The translations under genes were made by a program, and so were the position numbers. From Hymenopus coronatus (Eukaryota; Arthropoda; Insecta; Mantodea; Hymenopodidae), in contig CM060899.1 of the NCBI GenBank assembly GCA_030762935.1, positions 67,072,501-67,136,500 of the forward strand: 64,000 nucleotides of DNA, read 5' to 3'. Position 1 is the first letter of the stretch; every line of letters begins with the position of its first letter. The notes under the pieces were generated by a model that saw only the letters and a program-made list of their open reading frames with translations, did no database searches and had not been told where the DNA came from. This document shows positions 41,841-54,030 of this stretch, one piece after another.

Positions 41841-41968
41841 GCTTTCCCTTCTACTTACAAGGAACCAAGTAATAAGGGCAATTTCTCCTAATATTTATCT
41901 CTATTATCATGATCTAGACCGAAAAATAAGCTTTTTAACAATAATGTGTTACAGAGATGTAGAGAAAC
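41841..41968 (-). mobile_element. R820 L-side fragment
   Basis: ttcccttctacttacaagga continues to acagagatgtagagaaac. The family is lost before the terminal hexamers. Confidence 0.75.
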
Positions 41969-42008
41969 AACGTAATTTAACAAAAGAGGTTTCTTTGGAC
42001 TCAGGCAT

Positions 42009-42706
42009 ATAGGTGATAGTCAAAAATCTGGTTGCTATGTGACTGAAGTTCCTTTGGTTGTATGGACAGGCGTTGACAAATTCCTGAATGAGAAAAGTAT
42101 GTTTTTCGAAGTTGAAACCAAAAAGCAAGGAATATCTAAAAAACGACCAACTCCACGAGAAAAATTCACACAATTTAAATTGTGATTTTTAACGTGCTGT
42201 ACACTTTTTGTGTGGTAAGTTTATGACAATCTCTTACGGTTTAGCAATTACGCAAAATTTTGTAAAATTCATACAGAATAAACGCACAGAGGCTATTCCC
42301 AGAAAATTCAAGATATATATTTTATTTGTCAGGTAAATATGTTTAATATGCGATATTTTAATCAAAATCTTTAGAGCCATTTTTAAGAAAATCAAAAATT
42401 TTGAAAAAATTCCCATGTAAAGGGTAGTTTGGGGTGCGAGGATTTTTCTCAAAATCTTCGTCTTGCATCACTTGGAAAATACTAAACTTAAATGCCAAGT
42501 TTGGTATTTAACGGTCTTTTCGTTTTTGAGCTATGCTGTCCACAGACACACACGCACACACACGGACCTTTTTCCAAAAATGCTTTTCTTTAGGATTCAG
42601 GAGGACCCAAAACGTGTATTTCCGGTGAAACCGCGGTATCGAATTTTTAGGTGGAATGCAATACCTTCTCTATACACTATGTATATAGTACGTGTAGAGT
42701 AAGTAA
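42009..42706 (+). mobile_element. R820 copy lacking the L end
   Basis: Begins ggtgatagtcaaaaatctgg and continues in full order to the R palindrome, ending gagtaagtaa at 42706. Confidence 0.85.
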
Positions 42707-43219
42707 AAATGAAATGTCAGTTTATCTCCAAAGCAAGAGCTAACTTGTCGTTTTTATGGTGATTTCTTAATTTAGCAGATGGAAATACATCAGAAATAAC
42801 ATTTTCAATGTTGACGACTGTGATTTGCTAAAAGTTCGGGCTCCCTGTCGGTGTTTGCGGTTCCCAGATCCGGGCGTCTCAGAGACAGGTGAAGCTGCTC
42901 GATCCAAGTGGATTTGATTGAGATCACTGGAGCATTAAGCCGAGCTTTGTTGCAGACGCCCAGGTTAAACATCGATCAATACACCAATAGCGAGGCATTT
43001 TGTTTCCCATTAAAACACATTCCCTATGGTTGCTTTCTATGTCAAAATTGTTTATTGGAAGAATGTTTAACAAAATTTTTAATATCATGGAATTTTCATT
43101 AAACAGTTGTATGATCTTTAGATGCACGGATACAGACAAAAGAAGCTGGTTTTATGCTACATGGACCCAAGTGTTGGCAACAAAATGCTGGGATGTTTGT
43201 GATATCTAGATTCCAGAGT
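42707..43219. other. Unassigned DNA
   Basis: No gene or repeat match is recognised. Confidence 0.45.
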
Positions 43220-43253
43220 TCTGATATACCCATTCACATGACTTTTTCTACCT

Positions 43254-43971
43254 TACTGTAGTGGTTACCATGCTAACTTCATATACCCAAGATAAAAAAA
43301 GTGGCGTTTTATTTATGGACGTCCTTTAACTGCTATGGTTCTCAGCGTCCCGTTCTATACTGGGCGTGAAAGACCGATTAATTTAACTCAGGGGCCTCTC
43401 TAACAGGCTTGAGGTTCTTTTACGTGTCGTAAATCTACGACACGGGACCAACGGCTTTACCTCCCTTCCGAAGGAAGCCATGCTAAGGATTTTTACGCCC
43501 AAAAATCCATTGTCCTCCGCCGGGTTTGAACCCGCGGCCTTGGGTATATGAAGTTAGCATGGAACCATCATACCACGAGGGTGACATACCCAAGGTCGCG
43601 GGTTTAAACCCGGCGGAGAGTGATGGAATTTTTCGGCGTAAAATTCGTTAGCATAGCCTCCTTCGGAAGGAAACTAAAGTCGTTTCTCAAGTTTCGTAGA
43701 TTTACGGCACGTAAAAATCCATCGTCCTCCGCCGGGTTTGAACTCGCGACCTTGGTTAGCATGTTCGCAGGTTCAGACTGGGCAGGACGAAGGATTTTTT
43801 CGGGCGTAAAACTCCTTACCATGGCTTCCTTCGTAGGGAAGTAAAGCCGTGCACGTAAAAGAATATCAAACTGATAAAGAGGCCTCTGAGCAAAGTTAAG
43901 CTATCTTTCACGCCCAGTATAGAACGGGACACACCGCAGTTAAAGAGCGTCCATAAATAAAACCTCTTATA
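43254..43971. mobile_element. Compound SINE1 insertion with 11-bp target duplication
   Basis: TTTTTCTACCT at 43243-43253 and 43972-43982 flanks the block perfectly. Inside, a forward head piece (gtggttaccatgctaacttc, 43262-43296) is followed by a reversed SINE1 (43307-43588), a forward SINE1 start (43589-43720), a reversed scrap with a B-box (43721-43765) and a forward body and tail (43766-43965). Confidence 0.85.
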
Positions 43972-44037
43972 TTTTTCTACCTCTCTGTAATAAATTATTC
44001 TTATAAAAGCTTATTCCTTGTACTTCACACAAATTGA

Positions 44038-44292
44038 GTGTCGTCCTCCGTGGTATAATGTATTCATGCTAACTTTATGATCGCGGGTTCAAACCCGGCA
44101 GAGATGGCTTTTTTCGAGCGTAAAACTCCTTAGCATGGCTTCCTTCGAAGTGAATTAAAGCCGTTAGTCCCGTGTCGTAGATTTATGGCACGTAGATGAA
44201 CCTGAAGCCTGATAAAGAACTCTCTGAGCAAAAGCCCCTACATTGGGTCTTTCTCGCCCAATATAGAAGGCCCATAAATAAAACACCATTTG
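44038..44292 (+). mobile_element. SINE1 copy, complete
   Basis: The tRNA-like head GTCCTCCGTGGTATAATG pairs at its ends with GGAGGAC-type acceptor sequence in related copies. The B-box is GGGTTCAAACCCGGC. The body contains ttagcatggcttccttcgaa and the end is cccataaataaaacaccatt. It is inserted in R820. Confidence 0.85.
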
Positions 44293-44987
44293 CATTTGCT
44301 GATCGAGATAAATATTAACAGAAATAGTCTTATTACTTGCTTCCGTGTAAGTAGAAGGGAAATAAGGGTGTACACTAGGCTAAAACAATAATCAAATCTT
44401 TTAAATGTTGGGTACTTCTTTTGAAACAAATACGAAATATCTGGAAAACGGTCAACTCTAAAAAAAACGTATACAACAATTGTGTCTTTTAACAAGAGCT
44501 AAGTTTTTGTGCGATAATTTTTTATGTATTTCTTACGGTTTAACCGTCAAGCAAACTTTTGCAAAACGCATCCAAAATAAAGAGGTCTGCAGAGGCTATT
44601 CCTAAAAAATTCAAAATATACATTTTATTTATGATGTAAATCTCTTTATTCTACGGTAGTTTAATAAAAATCATTAGAGAAATTTGGAGAAGGAAATCGA
44701 TAAATGCTCTATGTAAAGGGTAGTTGAGGATGGGAGATTTTTTTTTAAATCTACTTGCTGCATTCTTGAAAGATCCTAAATATAAATACCAATTTGGTTT
44801 TTAACAGAATTTTCGTTTTGGAGCTACGCTGCCCACAGACGGAAATTTTTCTAAAAATATTTTTTTCGAACTCAGGAAACCTCAAAACGTATACTTGCGG
44901 TGAAATTTTGGTACAGAAGTTTTGGGTGGAATATAAAAGTCTTCTTTATCTACTATGTATATTGTACATACAGACCAGAGCAAGTAA

Positions 44988-46317
44988 AAATGACAGTAAT
45001 TTCTCAAGAAATTTTGAATTTTATATTTTCCCAGCTAGGTCCCTATAAGAAAGTCACTTCGTTTGGCTTCAATATCAGGAAGTTGCAACTATGTAATTGT
45101 TTATGGTTGTGTAAATAAACGAATAATTCACGTACATCCTCTAGTAATTTAAGCACACACATTACTAGTCTCTTTGTAATAATTTCAGAATGCTGCTACG
45201 TTTTGCACTGAGTGCAATTCCTCGTTAGCTAATATGTGTACGAGAGTAAATCACTGTGTCCCACATGGGACTTAAAACCTACCTACCTCTAAAACCAAGG
45301 GCTTCCTAAACAACAAAATTACTGGAGTTATAACGCCACAGATTTTTGTTACTGTTTAAAATAAAAACATATTGCTAAGCTTTGTCGTATAAATCATCAT
45401 TAACATACACAGAGCTGTATTTATGAACAGAATTTTACATTCCGTGGAAGCTGCACAATTTTAACTTACGCCTGCGTGTGTGTTTAATGCTTTGTTAACT
45501 GGCCAGCAGCTATTCAGCATAATAACGGGAGAGATTAACAGTGGAATGTACTGGTGCAAGGGTATTACCGTCCTCAGTCTTCCTGCGGAATGTGGTTTAC
45601 AATCCTGTTGAAAGAACAATACCTACACCCAATAAGAATTTAATTTTTTCGTGGTTAAATACGCAAATATACTCTGTGTTATATTAGGGGGGGTCTAGAG
45701 ATTTGGGGGGTCTTAAGGTGTCACGGGGGTGTAGGACAGAGGAAAGACACTCACAATAAAATAGGCATCTACAAAAGTATTAATTTAATATAATAAAAGT
45801 AGGTAATCATAAGAAAGCAATTTACACATTGAGTTTTATATCTTATGTCTAAGATGAAGCCAGTAGCGCTGAGTTCGTTCCTTAGGGCGGATAGGCAGCA
45901 GGTCTCTAGCCTATATACTGACTAGACCGCCCACATCCAGGAAATAACCAAATAAGGAATGACAGGTAGCATTCATCATAAGGCTTGTGACATGATTCAA
46001 AAGCGGAAGTGATTCAATATCCTCATAGCATATCCATCTGCTGACACTTAATCTATTACATAACTTGAAATATTTTTTTAAAAAAATTTGCTGATACAAA
46101 GGCTTTTACATTAAAATATTCACATGAGTTTCGCTTCCCTTTGTTGCTTATTATTGAGTATAAAAGAATAATATTGAGCATTTTTAGAAAATGAAAGAAA
46201 AGTACTTTTAAAACATATAATGACTTTACTCTACTCGAAAATATTAAAATAATCCACTTCATGGGAGCATGGGAATGAAATTTTGACTGCGATCGGTCAA
46301 AAAATAAGAAATTGCTT
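44988..46317. other. Unassigned DNA, longest non-repeat stretch
   Basis: About 1.3 kb without a match to the window's repeats. Short frames of 60-70 codons on the minus strand (45911-46262) show no motif. Notable only is a G-rich block at 45687-45732. Confidence 0.45.
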
Positions 46318-46960
46318 TTTCAATTTCTCTAGCACGTACATGTGTACATAGTAGATAAAGAAGGTATTGTATTCTATTAAAGATTTCAGCGAAATAATTT
46401 GTTTTGAGAGCTTCTAGATCAAGTATTTTTAGAAAAATGTCCGCGTTTGTATGTGTACCTGCTCAAAAACGATAAACACTTGGTATTTAATTTCAGTGTC
46501 TTCCAAGGATGTAATACGAATATTTTAAATAAAATCCCCACCAGCCCCTACTTATCCTTTGCATGCAACATTTTTCGAAAATATTTTTCTCAAAATGACA
46601 CTGTGCTGAATTTTCTGGGAATGGTCTCTCAAGATCGTCCGTTTCTGCATGCACTTTTATTGCTCGTATAACCCCTTATTGCTTATAAATGCAGATCTCA
46701 ATAAAGCACCCAATGTATGTCGTTTATGTTTTTTGTTTGAAGAGTTAACCCTTTCAAAGATATTCTCTGTTATTGGTTTCAATTTTAAAAAACTTAAACT
46801 TTTCTCAAACGGAAAGTCCTTATCCGTTATCACTTCTATGTTTAAGGAACTAAGTATTGTAAACGCAAATATTTATCTCGATTATAATGAAGTATAAAAC
46901 AATAACCTTTCGTAAGAACATTCTGTTTTCATAACAGAAAGTTATTGAATGGATCACTAC
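46318..46960 (-). mobile_element. R820 divergent copy, array unit 1
   Basis: R palindrome variant (gcacgtacatgtgtacatag), blocks in order with many changes, and a decayed L end (tgaatggatcactacagg). Confidence 0.72.
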
Positions 46961-46969
46961 AGGTTTTCC

Positions 46970-47487
46970 TATTTTCCTTAGCCTCTATGTGCAATGTGCA
47001 TAATGGTTAGAGAAGGTAGGTATTATATTCCACACAAAAATTTTAAGTCGAGATTTCACCGGAAATATGTTTTGAGGTCCTGAGTTCAAAAGAGCATTTT
47101 TAGAAACATATTTGTGTGTCCGTCGAGCATAGTTCAAAAACCAAAAAGTCACATAAATACCAAACTAGGTATTTAAGTTTAGTATCTCCGACGGATACAA
47201 GAGGATTTTCAAAAAAATCTCCCCACCCTCAACTACCCTTAACGTGGAAAAATGTTGGAAAATTTAATTTTCACAAAAATGCCTATAACTATTTTTATTA
47301 AAATATTGTATGTTAAAGGTATTTACATCACAAATAATATGTCTACTTTTCTGGGAGTAGCCTCTGAAGACCTCTTTATTTTGGATGAATTTTGCAAAAC
47401 CGGTAAACCATAAGAGTTAGACAAAAAAGTACTGCACAACAATGTAGATCTCATTAACGCACATAAGTTATGTCATATAAGCCTTTT
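46970..47487 (-). mobile_element. R820 copy, array unit 2, L half missing
   Basis: R end tagcctctatgtgcaatgtg, then core blocks to agatctcattaacgcacata. It ends at the next R terminus. Confidence 0.78.
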
Positions 47488-48205
47488 ATTTGTTTCTCTA
47501 TACGTACTATGTACATAGTATATAGAGAGGTATTGCACTCCACCCAAAAATTCGATACCGAGATTTCACTGGAAATATATGTTTTAGGGTCCATGTGTGT
47601 ATGTCCATGTGTCTGTGAACACGATAGCTCAAAAAGAAAAGTCGGTAAAATACCAAAGTTGATATTTAAGTTTAGCTGTTCCAGGGATGCGACACGAAGA
47701 TTTTGAGAAAAATCTCCCCACCCCAAATACATGGAATGTTTATCAAAAATTTTTACTTTCTCGAAAATGTTCTCTAACGATTATGATTAAAATGTCGTAT
47801 ATTAAAGATATTTAGCTCACAAATAAAATGTATATCTTGAATTTTCTGGGAATAGCCTCTGAAGACTACTTTATTCAGGATGAATTTTACAGAATATTGC
47901 ATAACTGCTAAACCGTAAGACATGGACAAAAACTTACAGCACAAAAAATGTAGAGCACCTTAAACACACAATTTATCTTATATACATTTTTTTCGTGGAG
48001 TTGATCGTTTTTAAGTTACTCCTTATTTTTTGGTTCTACTTACTTTTGGTTCTGGTTATTTCGCTTCTACTTACAAGGAAGCAAGTAATAAGACTATTTC
48101 TACTAATTTTTTTCTCGATTAGCATTAAGTAAATGGAATAATAAGCTTTTTAACAATAATTTGTTGCAGAGATGTAGAGAAAGTCAGGTGAATGGAGCAT
48201 ATCAG
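47488..48205 (-). mobile_element. R820 copy, array unit 3
   Basis: R palindrome at 47488-47530, a shortened TG stretch, a deletion in the L half (tattttttggttctacttac) and an L end at 48205. Confidence 0.83.
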
Positions 48206-48466
48206 ATTTTTAAGCCCTATTGTACTTCAAAATTATAGCTTCATTAAATTTAATTGTTAATGATATGAGCGTGTTTTGTTAGCATTTTGCCAGAGACCAC
48301 CAAACCACATTTCAATAAGTCCTATTAATTAGAAGGGTATTAAATTTCCATTTTCATTCACTAAAACCCAAAATGTATAGTGATTAATTAGCGCCACACA
48401 CAAATGTTAGTATAAAAAAGCAAGAAATATTCGACCTGCAATAATATTACATTGGATATACAAAAA
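48206..48466. other. Unassigned spacer
   Basis: AT-rich. No recognisable feature. Confidence 0.45.
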
Positions 48467-49431
48467 TCTAACGTGTTGCATTCATATGACTTTCTCTACA
48501 TCTCTGCAAATCTGCTAATCGAGAAAAAATTAGCAAAAATAGTCTTATTAAATGCTTCCTTGTAAGTAGAAGCGAAATAAGGGAGTACCATAGATTAAAG
48601 TGATAGTCAAAAGCCGGTTGCTATGTGACTGAAATTCCTTTGTTTCTATGAACAGGAGTTGTCAAATTCCTGTAAGAGAAAAGTATAAGTTTTTCAATGC
48701 TGAAACCAATAACAAGGAATATCTCAAAATCGATCAACTCCAATAAAAAAAATTACATAACATACATTGTGTGTTTTATAGTGTTATACATTTTTTGTCC
48801 ATGTCTTACGGTTTAACAGTTATACAACATTCCGTAAAATTGATCTAGAATAAAGTATTCTTCAAAGGCTCTTCCCAGAAAATTCAAGATATACATTTCA
48901 TTTTCAGGTAGATGTCTTTAATATACGATATTTTAATGAAAATCGTTAGAGCCATTTTTGAGAAAATCAAAATTTTCGAAAAAAAAGTTCCATGTAATAG
49001 GTAGCAGGGGTTGGGGCAATTTTCATGGAAATCTTCGTATCGTAACCTTGGAAGATACCAAACTTAAATACCAAGTTTGGTTTTTAACGCACTTTTCGTT
49101 TTTGACCTATGCTGCCCACAGACACACACATACATACAGAAAGACAGACACACGCACGTACATTTTTCTATTTTTTTTTATTCAGGGGGTCTCAAAATAT
49201 GTATTTCCGAGGAAAACTCGGTATCGAATTTTTGGTTGCATTACAATACTTTCCGAGTTAGCGACGTGAGCGTTTTACCTCTGAGGACGTCCCTCACAGA
49301 CAGGGACGAAACGTTAGGTAGAAATATTTTAACCTACAGACCACGGCAAAACAGCCCGAAATTTTTAAATTTTAAAACTATTACTATACCTTGTCTATAC
49401 ACTATGTACATAGTACGTGTAGAGAAAGTAA
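48467..49431 (+). mobile_element. R820 full-length copy with a 127-bp insert near R
   Basis: L end TCTAACGTGTTGCATTCATA, full order, an insert at 49253-49379 just before the R palindrome, and the end agagaaagtaa at 49431. The next + copy follows 4 nt later. Confidence 0.85.
49253..49379 (+). mobile_element. 127-bp insert with hairpin and hammerhead-like core
   Basis: Flanks attacaatactt (49240-49252) and attactatacctt (49380-49392) look like an imperfect target duplication. Inside, ctgagga (49281-49287) is followed by a hairpin GTCCCT/AGGGAC and then GAAAC. This resembles the order of a hammerhead ribozyme core with one extra base. Function is not supported. Confidence 0.5.
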
Positions 49432-49434
49432 GAA

Positions 49435-49937
49435 TGTGGTGTGTTACATTCACATAACTTTCTGTAGCTGCTCCAAATACAATTCTTAATCAGATTATTC
49501 TTTTATCTATGTTATGCCAATCGAGGTAATTTTAGCATAATTGGTCTTATTACTTGCATCCTTTTACGTACAAGGTAAATAAAGCGATAGTCAAATCTTG
49601 TAAAAACTGTCGCTAAGTGAAATAGTCGATATTCGGTTTACTTTTTACGGGTCCCGTTAGAGAAAGTTATAAGTATTTCTATTTATGCAGTATTTATCCG
49701 GAATAAAGTGGTCCTCAGAGGCTGTTCCTAGAAACTTCATAATATACATATTGTGACCTAAATATCTTTAATATACGATATCTTAGGCATAATCATTACA
49801 TCCATTTCCGAAAAAAATTAAAATGTGTTAACATTTTTCCAGGTAAAGGGTAGTTTCGAATGGGGGATTTTCTTGAAAATACTCGTGTCGCATACTTGAG
49901 ACATATTGAACTTAAATACCTAGTTTGGTATTTAAGA
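49435..49937 (+). mobile_element. R820 copy, heavily shortened
   Basis: L side gtggtgtgttacattcacat, a large deletion in the middle (taagtatttctatttatgca), and the right part to cctagtttggtatttaag. Confidence 0.72.
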
Positions 49938-50105
49938 ATCAAATTACTATTAAATCCACCGCATTCACCAGATGAAAACGATTCACGTTCAACAAAGAAG
50001 CCATTTGTTTATTTTGAGTACTTTCCGAAATTCTTCTTTTTGGTAGGCTTAAAACGTTTGGAGAATCGCTGGAAAAAGTGTATCGAGGTAAAAGTAGAGT
50101 GTTAA
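49938..50105 (+). pseudogene. mariner transposase C-terminal remnant
   Basis: The frame reads LLNPPHSPDEN, then FFFLVGLKRLENRWKKCIEV and a stop. The SPD block and the GLKRLxxRWxKCIEV ending are typical of the C terminus of mariner transposases. About 30 residues between them are missing or scrambled. The fragment lies between two R820 pieces and carries no terminal repeat I can identify. Confidence 0.7.
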
Positions 50106-50107
50106 AC

Positions 50108-51300
50108 AAACGTACCTTCTTTAGCTATTCTACAAAAAAACTTGTTACGAAAGACAATTCTTCATTCAACACCTTGCTAATCGAATTATACATTACTAGA
50201 ATTTTATTACTTAAGTTCCTTATAGGCAGAATGGAACTAAGGGAATGCACTAGGCTAAAACGATAGTCAAATGTTTTATTAGCTGTCGTTATGCGATTGT
50301 CATTACAAATCGCTTCTTTGCTTGGCCAGGAGTAGAACAAAAGAAAAACGGACACTTCCGTCTGAGAAAAATACTTCACAATTGAAACTAGTAACAAAGA
50401 ACACCTTGGAAACCGTAAGCTCCACAAAAAAATATATAAGACATAACTGATGTATTTTAAAGAGATCTACATTTTTTGTATGGTAAGTTTTTCTATACCA
50501 CTTACGGTTTACTAGTTATGCCAAAAATAAGCAAAACTCATCCAGAATAAACAGGTCTTTAGAAGCTATTCCCAGAGAATCCAAGCTATACATTTTATTT
50601 GTGATAGAAATGGCTTTAATATTTGGTATTTTCGTTAGAGCCGTTTCTAAGAAAAATAAAAATTTTTGGAACATTCTTCCATGTAAAAGGTAGTTAGGGC
50701 TGGGACGATTTTCTTGAAAATCTTCGTGTCACATCCTTGGAAGATACCAAACTTCAATACTAAGTTTGGTGTTTAACCGTATTTTAGTTTTTGAGTTATG
50801 CTGTCCAAAGACACACAAGTCGCCCTCCGTGGTGTAATGGTTACCATGCTGACTTCATATACCCAAGGTCGCGGGTTCAAACCCGGCGGAGGACGATGGA
50901 TTTTTTTGGGTGTAAAAATCCTTAGCATGGCTTCCTTCGGAAGGGAAGTAAAGCCGTTGGTCCCGTGTCGTAGATTTACGGCACGTAAAAGAACCTCAAG
51001 TCTGATTGAGAGACTTCTGAGCAAAATTAAGCGGTCTTTCACGGCCAATTTATAATAGGACGCTGAGAACCACAGCAGTTAAAGAGCGCCCATAAATAAC
51101 ACGTCATTTACATTTACAAAGACAGACAGACAGACAGACACAACACACGGAGCAGTTCTTTTTTTTTTTTAATTTATTTTTTTGATTCAGGGGATCCTAA
51201 ACCATATATTTCCAGTGAAATCTCGACATTGAATTTTTGTGTGTAATACGATACTTTTCTTTCCCTATGTACATTGAACATAAGGGGCTAGAGAAATAAA
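50108..51300 (+). mobile_element. R820 copy, subfamily B, interrupted by SINE1
   Basis: Truncated L (ccttctttagctattctaca), subfamily B blocks (gtcgttatgcgattgtcatt, gcttggccaggagtagaaca), SINE1 at 50818-51114, then a gacagacagacag tract and a variant R end finishing gctagagaaataaa. Confidence 0.82.
50818..51114 (+). mobile_element. SINE1, full-length reference copy with target duplication
   Basis: Head CCTCCGTGGTGTAATGGTTA (A-box) and CGCGGGTTCAAACCCGGCGG (B-box) at 50828-50888. The body has ccttagcatggcttccttcg and tttacggcacgtaaaagaac, and the end is gcccataaataac. Flanks ccaaagacacaca and acaaagacagaca indicate a target duplication of about 12 bp. Length about 297 bp. Confidence 0.88.
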
Positions 51301-51725
51301 AAATCTACCAAAATAATTTGTTTTTCTATATTTCTCTAAGGCCTTGTTGAACGCCTCTCATATTATATGAAGTGACATTCTCAAAGCAAGAAAATATCCA
51401 TCACCAAGCAGCAATCAAGTTGATGAACTGTAGAATGGAAAGTGGTCGACATTTTGGAGCATTTGAGGTAAATTATAATAGCCTTTAATTGTTATAGCGT
51501 AGATGAGATAAACGCATAATGAGATATCTGTCAGAGATAATATTAACACTGTTTACCTTTGTTAATGGCTTTGATTATAGACATTAAATGCAATAATGGG
51601 ACAGTAATATCAAGCAGCGACCACACACTAATGGCTGAAAGCAAAGCAAACTGTGGATGTCTAGATGATCTTGTGGTCTGGAAACCGTCAGTTTTGGCTT
51701 CCATTTCACTAGAGTTTGTAACCTT
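51301..51725. other. Unassigned DNA
   Basis: No gene or repeat match is recognised. Confidence 0.45.
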
Positions 51726-51788
51726 TTACTTTCTCTATAAGTACTATGTACATCGTGATCATAAAAGGTATTACATTGTACCAAAAAA
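51726..51788 (-). mobile_element. R820 R-end fragment
   Basis: TTACTTTCTCTATAAGTACT and aggtattacattgtacc, cut at the L end of the next copy, which lies on the opposite strand. Confidence 0.8.
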
Positions 51789-52593
51789 TCTTATCTGTAC
51801 CATTCACATGACTTTCTGTACATCTCTGCAATAAATTATTGTTAAAAAGCTTATGTTTGTATTTACTGCATGCTAATAGAGAAAAATTTAGCAGATATAG
51901 TTTTATCACCTGCTTCCTTGTAAGCAACAAGGGACTACCACAGATTAAAGTGATAGTCAAAAGCTGGTTGCTATGTAATTGAAGTTCCTTTGTTTGTATG
52001 GACACGAGTTGATAAATTTCCAAGCTGAAACCAATAACAACGATTATCTAAAAAGCGAGCAACTCCACGATAAAATGTATATTTCATAAATTGTGTGTTT
52101 AACGTGCTCAGTATTTTTTGTGTGGTCTCTTACAGCTTAGCAGTTATGCATAACTCCGTAAATATCATCCATAATAAAGTAGTCTTCAGAGGTTATTCCC
52201 TAAAAATTCAAGATGTACATTTAATTTGTAAGGTAAATAACTTTAATATACGATATTTTAATCAAAATATTTAGACATATATTTGAGAAAATCAAAATTT
52301 TCGAAAAAATTTCCAAGGGAAGTTGGGAGAGGGTGGATTTTTTCAAAATCTTGTGTCGCATCCCTGGAAGATACTGATCTTAAATACCAAGTTTGGTATT
52401 TTACCGGTTTTTCGTTTTTGAGTTATGTTCACGTCACACGGACACACACCGACCTTTTTCTGAAAAGGTATTTTTTTTTGGATACAGGGGACCCTAAAAC
52501 ATATATTTCCGGTAAAACCTCGGTATCCAGTTTTTGAGTGGAGTGCAATATTTTCTCTATACACTATGTACATAGTACGTGCAGAGAAAGTAA
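51789..52593 (+). mobile_element. R820 full-length copy
   Basis: L end TCTTATCTGTACCATTCACA, all blocks in order and the R palindrome ending cagagaaagtaa at 52593. Confidence 0.87.
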
Positions 52594-53074
52594 AGCTAGC
52601 TAGGTCTACTGCAGGCCCAGCATGAGCAATTCTTGCTGAGAGGGGTGGGCATTCTGTTGAACGCGTCCACTGATGCAGGTGCAACAATTAGCTATTCGGC
52701 GATTACGGCTGTTGCCACATCGCGCTCCCTCTGCTGGTTTTTGCGCTATTTCAAAACTAGGTACAGCATGCAATGTTTTATGTTTACGTATGTACTTCAA
52801 AGATATCGTATAAATGAAATGCTTAACGTTTTAAATGGATGATGAATGTATTTCACGATCAATCTCAGTTCTGCATATTGATTTACAGTACCTTGCTTGG
52901 TTTAATAGACTTCGATCTTGACCAATACCTCGTTAGAAGGGAACTCACCTGAAACAAATCAATTTTAATTGAACAATTACACAACGCCTAAAACGATATC
53001 AAAAACATTTAAAACCTTATTTACAAAATACACTAAATAAAATTATCACAATTAGGGACACTGGTACTAAATTT
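52594..53074. other. Unassigned DNA
   Basis: 52600-52760 is GC-richer. A 69-codon frame at 52633-52842 has no motif. Confidence 0.45.
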
Positions 53075-53805
53075 TTACTTTCTCTACACGTACCATGTGA
53101 TAACGAGATTTCGCTGGAAATACATGTTTTGGGTCCCCCAGAATCCAAAAAAAAATTCAGAAAAAGGTCCGTGTGTGCGTGTGTGTGTCTATGTGTGCTG
53201 TACATACAGCATAGCTCAAAAACTAAAAGACCGTTAAATACCAAACTAGGTATTTAAGTTCCGTATCTTCCCCCCACCGTCAACTACCCCTTACATGGGA
53301 CATTTTTCGAAAATTTTGATTTTCTTAAAAATGGTACTAACGACTTTGATTAAAATATCGTATATTAAAGGTATTTACGTCACAAATAAAATGTATATCT
53401 TGAATAATCTGGGAATAGCCTCTGAAGACTACTTTATTTCGGACCAATTTTACGGAACTTTGTATAACTGCTGAACCGTAAGAGATGGACAAAAATGTAG
53501 AGCACGTTAAAACACACAATTTATGTTATATAATATTTTTTTCGTGGAGTTGATCGTTTTTTAGATATTTCTTGTTTTAGTTTCAGCTTTGAAAAACTTA
53601 TACCTTTCTCATACAGGAATTTGTCAACTTCTGTCCACACAAACAAAGGAACCCCTTATTTCGCTTCTACTTACAAGGAAGCAAGTAATAAGACTATTTC
53701 TGATAATTTTTTCTCGATTAGCATGAAGTAAATAGAAGCATAAGCTTTTTAACAATAATTTGTTACAGAGATGTAGAGAAAGTCATGTGAATGAAACACT
53801 TCAGA
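53075..53805 (-). mobile_element. R820 copy, minor deletions
   Basis: The R end has lost half of its palindrome (ttactttctctacacgtacc then gataacgagatttcg). Deletions at 53268 and near 53650. Complete L end at 53805. Confidence 0.85.
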
Positions 53806-54030
53806 TTTTTTAAATGGGAAGCAATATTTTTTTATTTTGTTTCCTTATTCCTCAACAAAAAATAAACAACTTTTGTTTAAACCATTTTTCTTGCACATGA
53901 TTATTTTACTGTTGTAGACAATTAAACATTAATGAAAGCAGATACACAAAGTACCACCATTGCACGGGTATTAAAGTATTATTTCATACCTTAGTGTAGT
54001 AAATGTTCAACCTTAATGCATTTTCAAACT
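53806..54030. other. Unassigned spacer
   Basis: AT-rich. No recognisable feature. Confidence 0.45.

Larger units (their letters stand above)
43220..44987 (+). mobile_element. R820 copy, subfamily C, split by two SINE1 insertions
   Basis: L end at 43220-43253 (TCTGATATACCCATTCACAT), then a SINE1 compound insert. The copy resumes at 43972 (tttttctacctctctgtaat), is interrupted by a second SINE1 at 44038-44292, and resumes at gctgatcgagataaatatta to the R end (agcaagtaa) at 44987. Confidence 0.83.
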
